Shown: positions 62,677-64,000 of the stretch, piece by piece
Numbering within the stretch: the first letter of the stretch is position 1
Layout: each line of letters starts with the position of its first letter
DNA from: an uncultured Clostridia bacterium
GTDB taxonomy: Bacteria > Bacillota > Clostridia > Oscillospirales > Ruminococcaceae
NCBI GenBank assembly: GCA_944382875.1
Contig: CALWNQ010000003.1
Coordinates: forward strand, 1 to 64,000
Direction: 5' to 3'
Length of the DNA: 64,000 nucleotides
Notes under the pieces: model-generated
What the model was told of the DNA's origin: nothing
The model's input: only the letters and a program-made list of their open reading frames with translations
Database searches by the model: none
Translations under genes and position numbers: made by a program

Positions 62677-64000
62677 TTACTGAGCGTTTGCTTCTTTATA
62701 ACGATCGTACTGAGCCTGTTTGATTTCTACATAGCGGGAAACGCCAAGGCCATCCAACTGTTTCACAAAGGAATCCCAATCAGAATCGAAGTTCCAGACG
62801 CCGGTTACAAAGTTCGCACGAGCTTCCTGGAGGTAAGTATCGATATCGGTTACCATTGCATTGATTTCAGTAGATTCGTCAATGGTGGGAACCAGGCTAG
62901 GCATCAGGTCAGGTTTATACTGCTCGGAAACCTCAGTGTAATCAGACATACGCTCTTCGGTGTTGTCCGCGCCATCCTGGCGACGGGCAATTTCCATCGG
63001 TTCGCTGTCAACATACCAAGTGGGGATAGATCCGCCGTATACAAACAGACCATACTGGAATGCGCCGAGCTGTGGGCCGCCCTCGTAATCGAGGATCTCA
63101 TCGGTGTAACGGATTTTGCCTTCCTCATCCAGATTGTAGGTAACGCCTTCTTTACCGAATGCGCTGAAGGTTACGCCTTCTTCGCCGTAGAAGTAGTCAG
63201 CCCACTGAATCAGGGTTCCAGGAGCCTTGCAAGCATCAGTGATAGTAAACGCGGAAGTGCCACGAACTGGGAAGTCACACCAGGACTGAACGGGTTCTTC
63301 ACCGCTGGGACCAGTCAGAACACTAATTGCAGTGTAATCATTGATAGCATCGTTGTACAGGTAGTTGGAACCAACCCAGCCGTACATACCAACGATATCG
63401 TTCACAGAACCGTCGGTAACCCAGTTTTCATAAGCAGCGTTGCCGAAGCTTTCCGGATGCATATAACCTTTGCTCCACCAGTCAGCCATCTGCTGCCAGA
63501 TCTGTTTCATACCGTCAGAGGTATACAGGAACTGAACCTGATCGTTATCATCAATGTAATAACGCTCAGAGATGGGTTTCAAGCCGTTGTCGCCGATGCC
63601 ATAGCTGCCTGCCAGCTGCTGCTCGAGGTATGTGATGCTGCCGGGAGCATAGTAAATGCCATATTCGTCATCGGGATCACCGTTGCCGTTTGCATCCTGA
63701 GTCTTAAAGGCTTCCAGGACTGCGCTCAGCTCATCAACAGTGGTAGGAACATCCATGCCAACGTTGTCAAGCCAATTCTGGTTGATGTAGTAACGCAGGT
63801 TTGCCTGTACAAGGTCGGTCATAACCCAAGGCATGGAGTAGATACCGCCATCGGGCATCGTACAGGAAGCAATACCGCCTTCAATGCTCTCGAGAAGAGC
63901 TTTCAGGTTGGGAGCATACTCGTCCATATACGGAGCAATGTTCACAAAAGTGCCTTCACTGCCGTAACGGTTCAGTTCATCGGTGCTAAAGCTAATCTGC
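62677..64000 (-). CDS. Extracellular sugar-binding protein, 5' part outside the window
   Basis: The reading frame continues to the window edge with no upstream start, so at least 441 residues of a larger protein are present; the visible N-terminal part reads ISFSTDELNRYGSEGTFVNI. Acidic, Trp-rich and repeating YNLDEEGKIRYTDE-like segments match the extracellular solute-binding proteins of CUT1 sugar importers. A GTG at 63945 is inside the frame and is not the start. Its permeases must lie outside the window. It ends at TAA before a hairpin. Confidence 0.85.
   Translation of the reverse strand, partial: QISFSTDELNRYGSEGTFVNIAPYMDEYAPNLKALLESIEGGIASCTMPDGGIYSMPWVMTDLVQANLRYYINQNWLDNVGMDVPTTVDELSAVLEAFKTQDANGNGDPDDEYGIYYAPGSITYLEQQLAGSYGIGDNGLKPISERYYIDDNDQVQFLYTSDGMKQIWQQMADWWSKGYMHPESFGNAAYENWVTDGSVNDIVGMYGWVGSNYLYNDAINDYTAISVLTGPSGEEPVQSWCDFPVRGTSAFTITDACKAPGTLIQWADYFYGEEGVTFSAFGKEGVTYNLDEEGKIRYTDEILDYEGGPQLGAFQYGLFVYGGSIPTWYVDSEPMEIARRQDGADNTEERMSDYTEVSEQYKPDLMPSLVPTIDESTEINAMVTDIDTYLQEARANFVTGVWNFDSDWDSFVKQLDGLGVSRYVEIKQAQYDRYKEANAQ

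Noticed and set aside
1-64000. CRISPR arrays, tRNA or rRNA genes
   Set aside because: No regular spaced repeats, cloverleaf structures or rRNA-like stretches were seen on reading through.

Overview
The window comes from a spore-forming, low-to-mid-GC anaerobic Firmicute, most likely a gut-type member of the Clostridia. The reasons are a forespore spoVA operon, strong AGGAGG ribosome-binding sites with some TTG/GTG starts, sigma-A-like promoters, LplA/LplB/LplC-type sugar importers and a Tn/ICE-like serine-recombinase module. Genus cannot be told from this sequence alone.

Layout. (1) 1-5597 is the AT-rich right end of a mobile element: a small conserved mobile-element protein and three consecutive large serine recombinases, closed by a terminator. 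It abuts a 5'-truncated spoVAC, so the element has inserted inside this sporulation gene. (2) 5610-7146 is the spoVAC tail, spoVAD and spoVAE. (3) 7209-29707, minus strand, is a tightly packed 18-gene carbohydrate operon read from a promoter at 29849-29876: lipoprotein SBP and two permeases, a GH38 enzyme with an embedded zinc-finger-like insert, two GH4 glycosidases, a uronate-isomerase-like protein, a RuBisCO-like protein, a PfkB kinase, a mannitol-1-P-dehydrogenase-like enzyme, a cupin and seven uroporphyrinogen-decarboxylase(URO-D)-fold proteins. (4) 29923-41876, minus strand, is a second operon from a TTGACA-17-CATAAT promoter: GH52 beta-xylosidase, zinc alcohol dehydrogenase, FGGY kinase, two atypical mannitol-dehydrogenase-like proteins, an UlaG-like hydrolase, an eighth URO-D protein, a ROK regulator, a sugar isomerase and a Gfo/Idh oxidoreductase. 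(5) 42119-44485 is a separately promoted GH38 alpha-mannosidase. (6) 44659-57260 is a nitrogen/amide region: a divergent double-domain nitrilase, then on the plus strand a Urt-type ABC importer, formamidase, glutamine synthetase and a two-component system. (7) 57322-64000, minus strand, is a third sugar module: two more URO-D proteins, a GH38 enzyme behind a perfect-consensus promoter, and a 5'-truncated sugar-binding protein.

How it works together. The sugar operons look like a system that imports an oligosaccharide, cleaves it inside the cell (GH4, GH38, GH52) and feeds monosaccharides or uronates through oxidation, isomerisation and phosphorylation. The most unusual feature is ten URO-D-fold proteins in one 64-kb window. 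They fall into several classes by the residues at the position where relatives such as MtaA bind zinc (HxCG, HxDG, GCCE, HICS), and no corrinoid protein is encoded nearby. I infer a sugar-linked one-carbon or related chemistry that is not explained by known pathways. The amide region plausibly imports urea or short amides, releases ammonia with the formamidase and assimilates it with glutamine synthetase.
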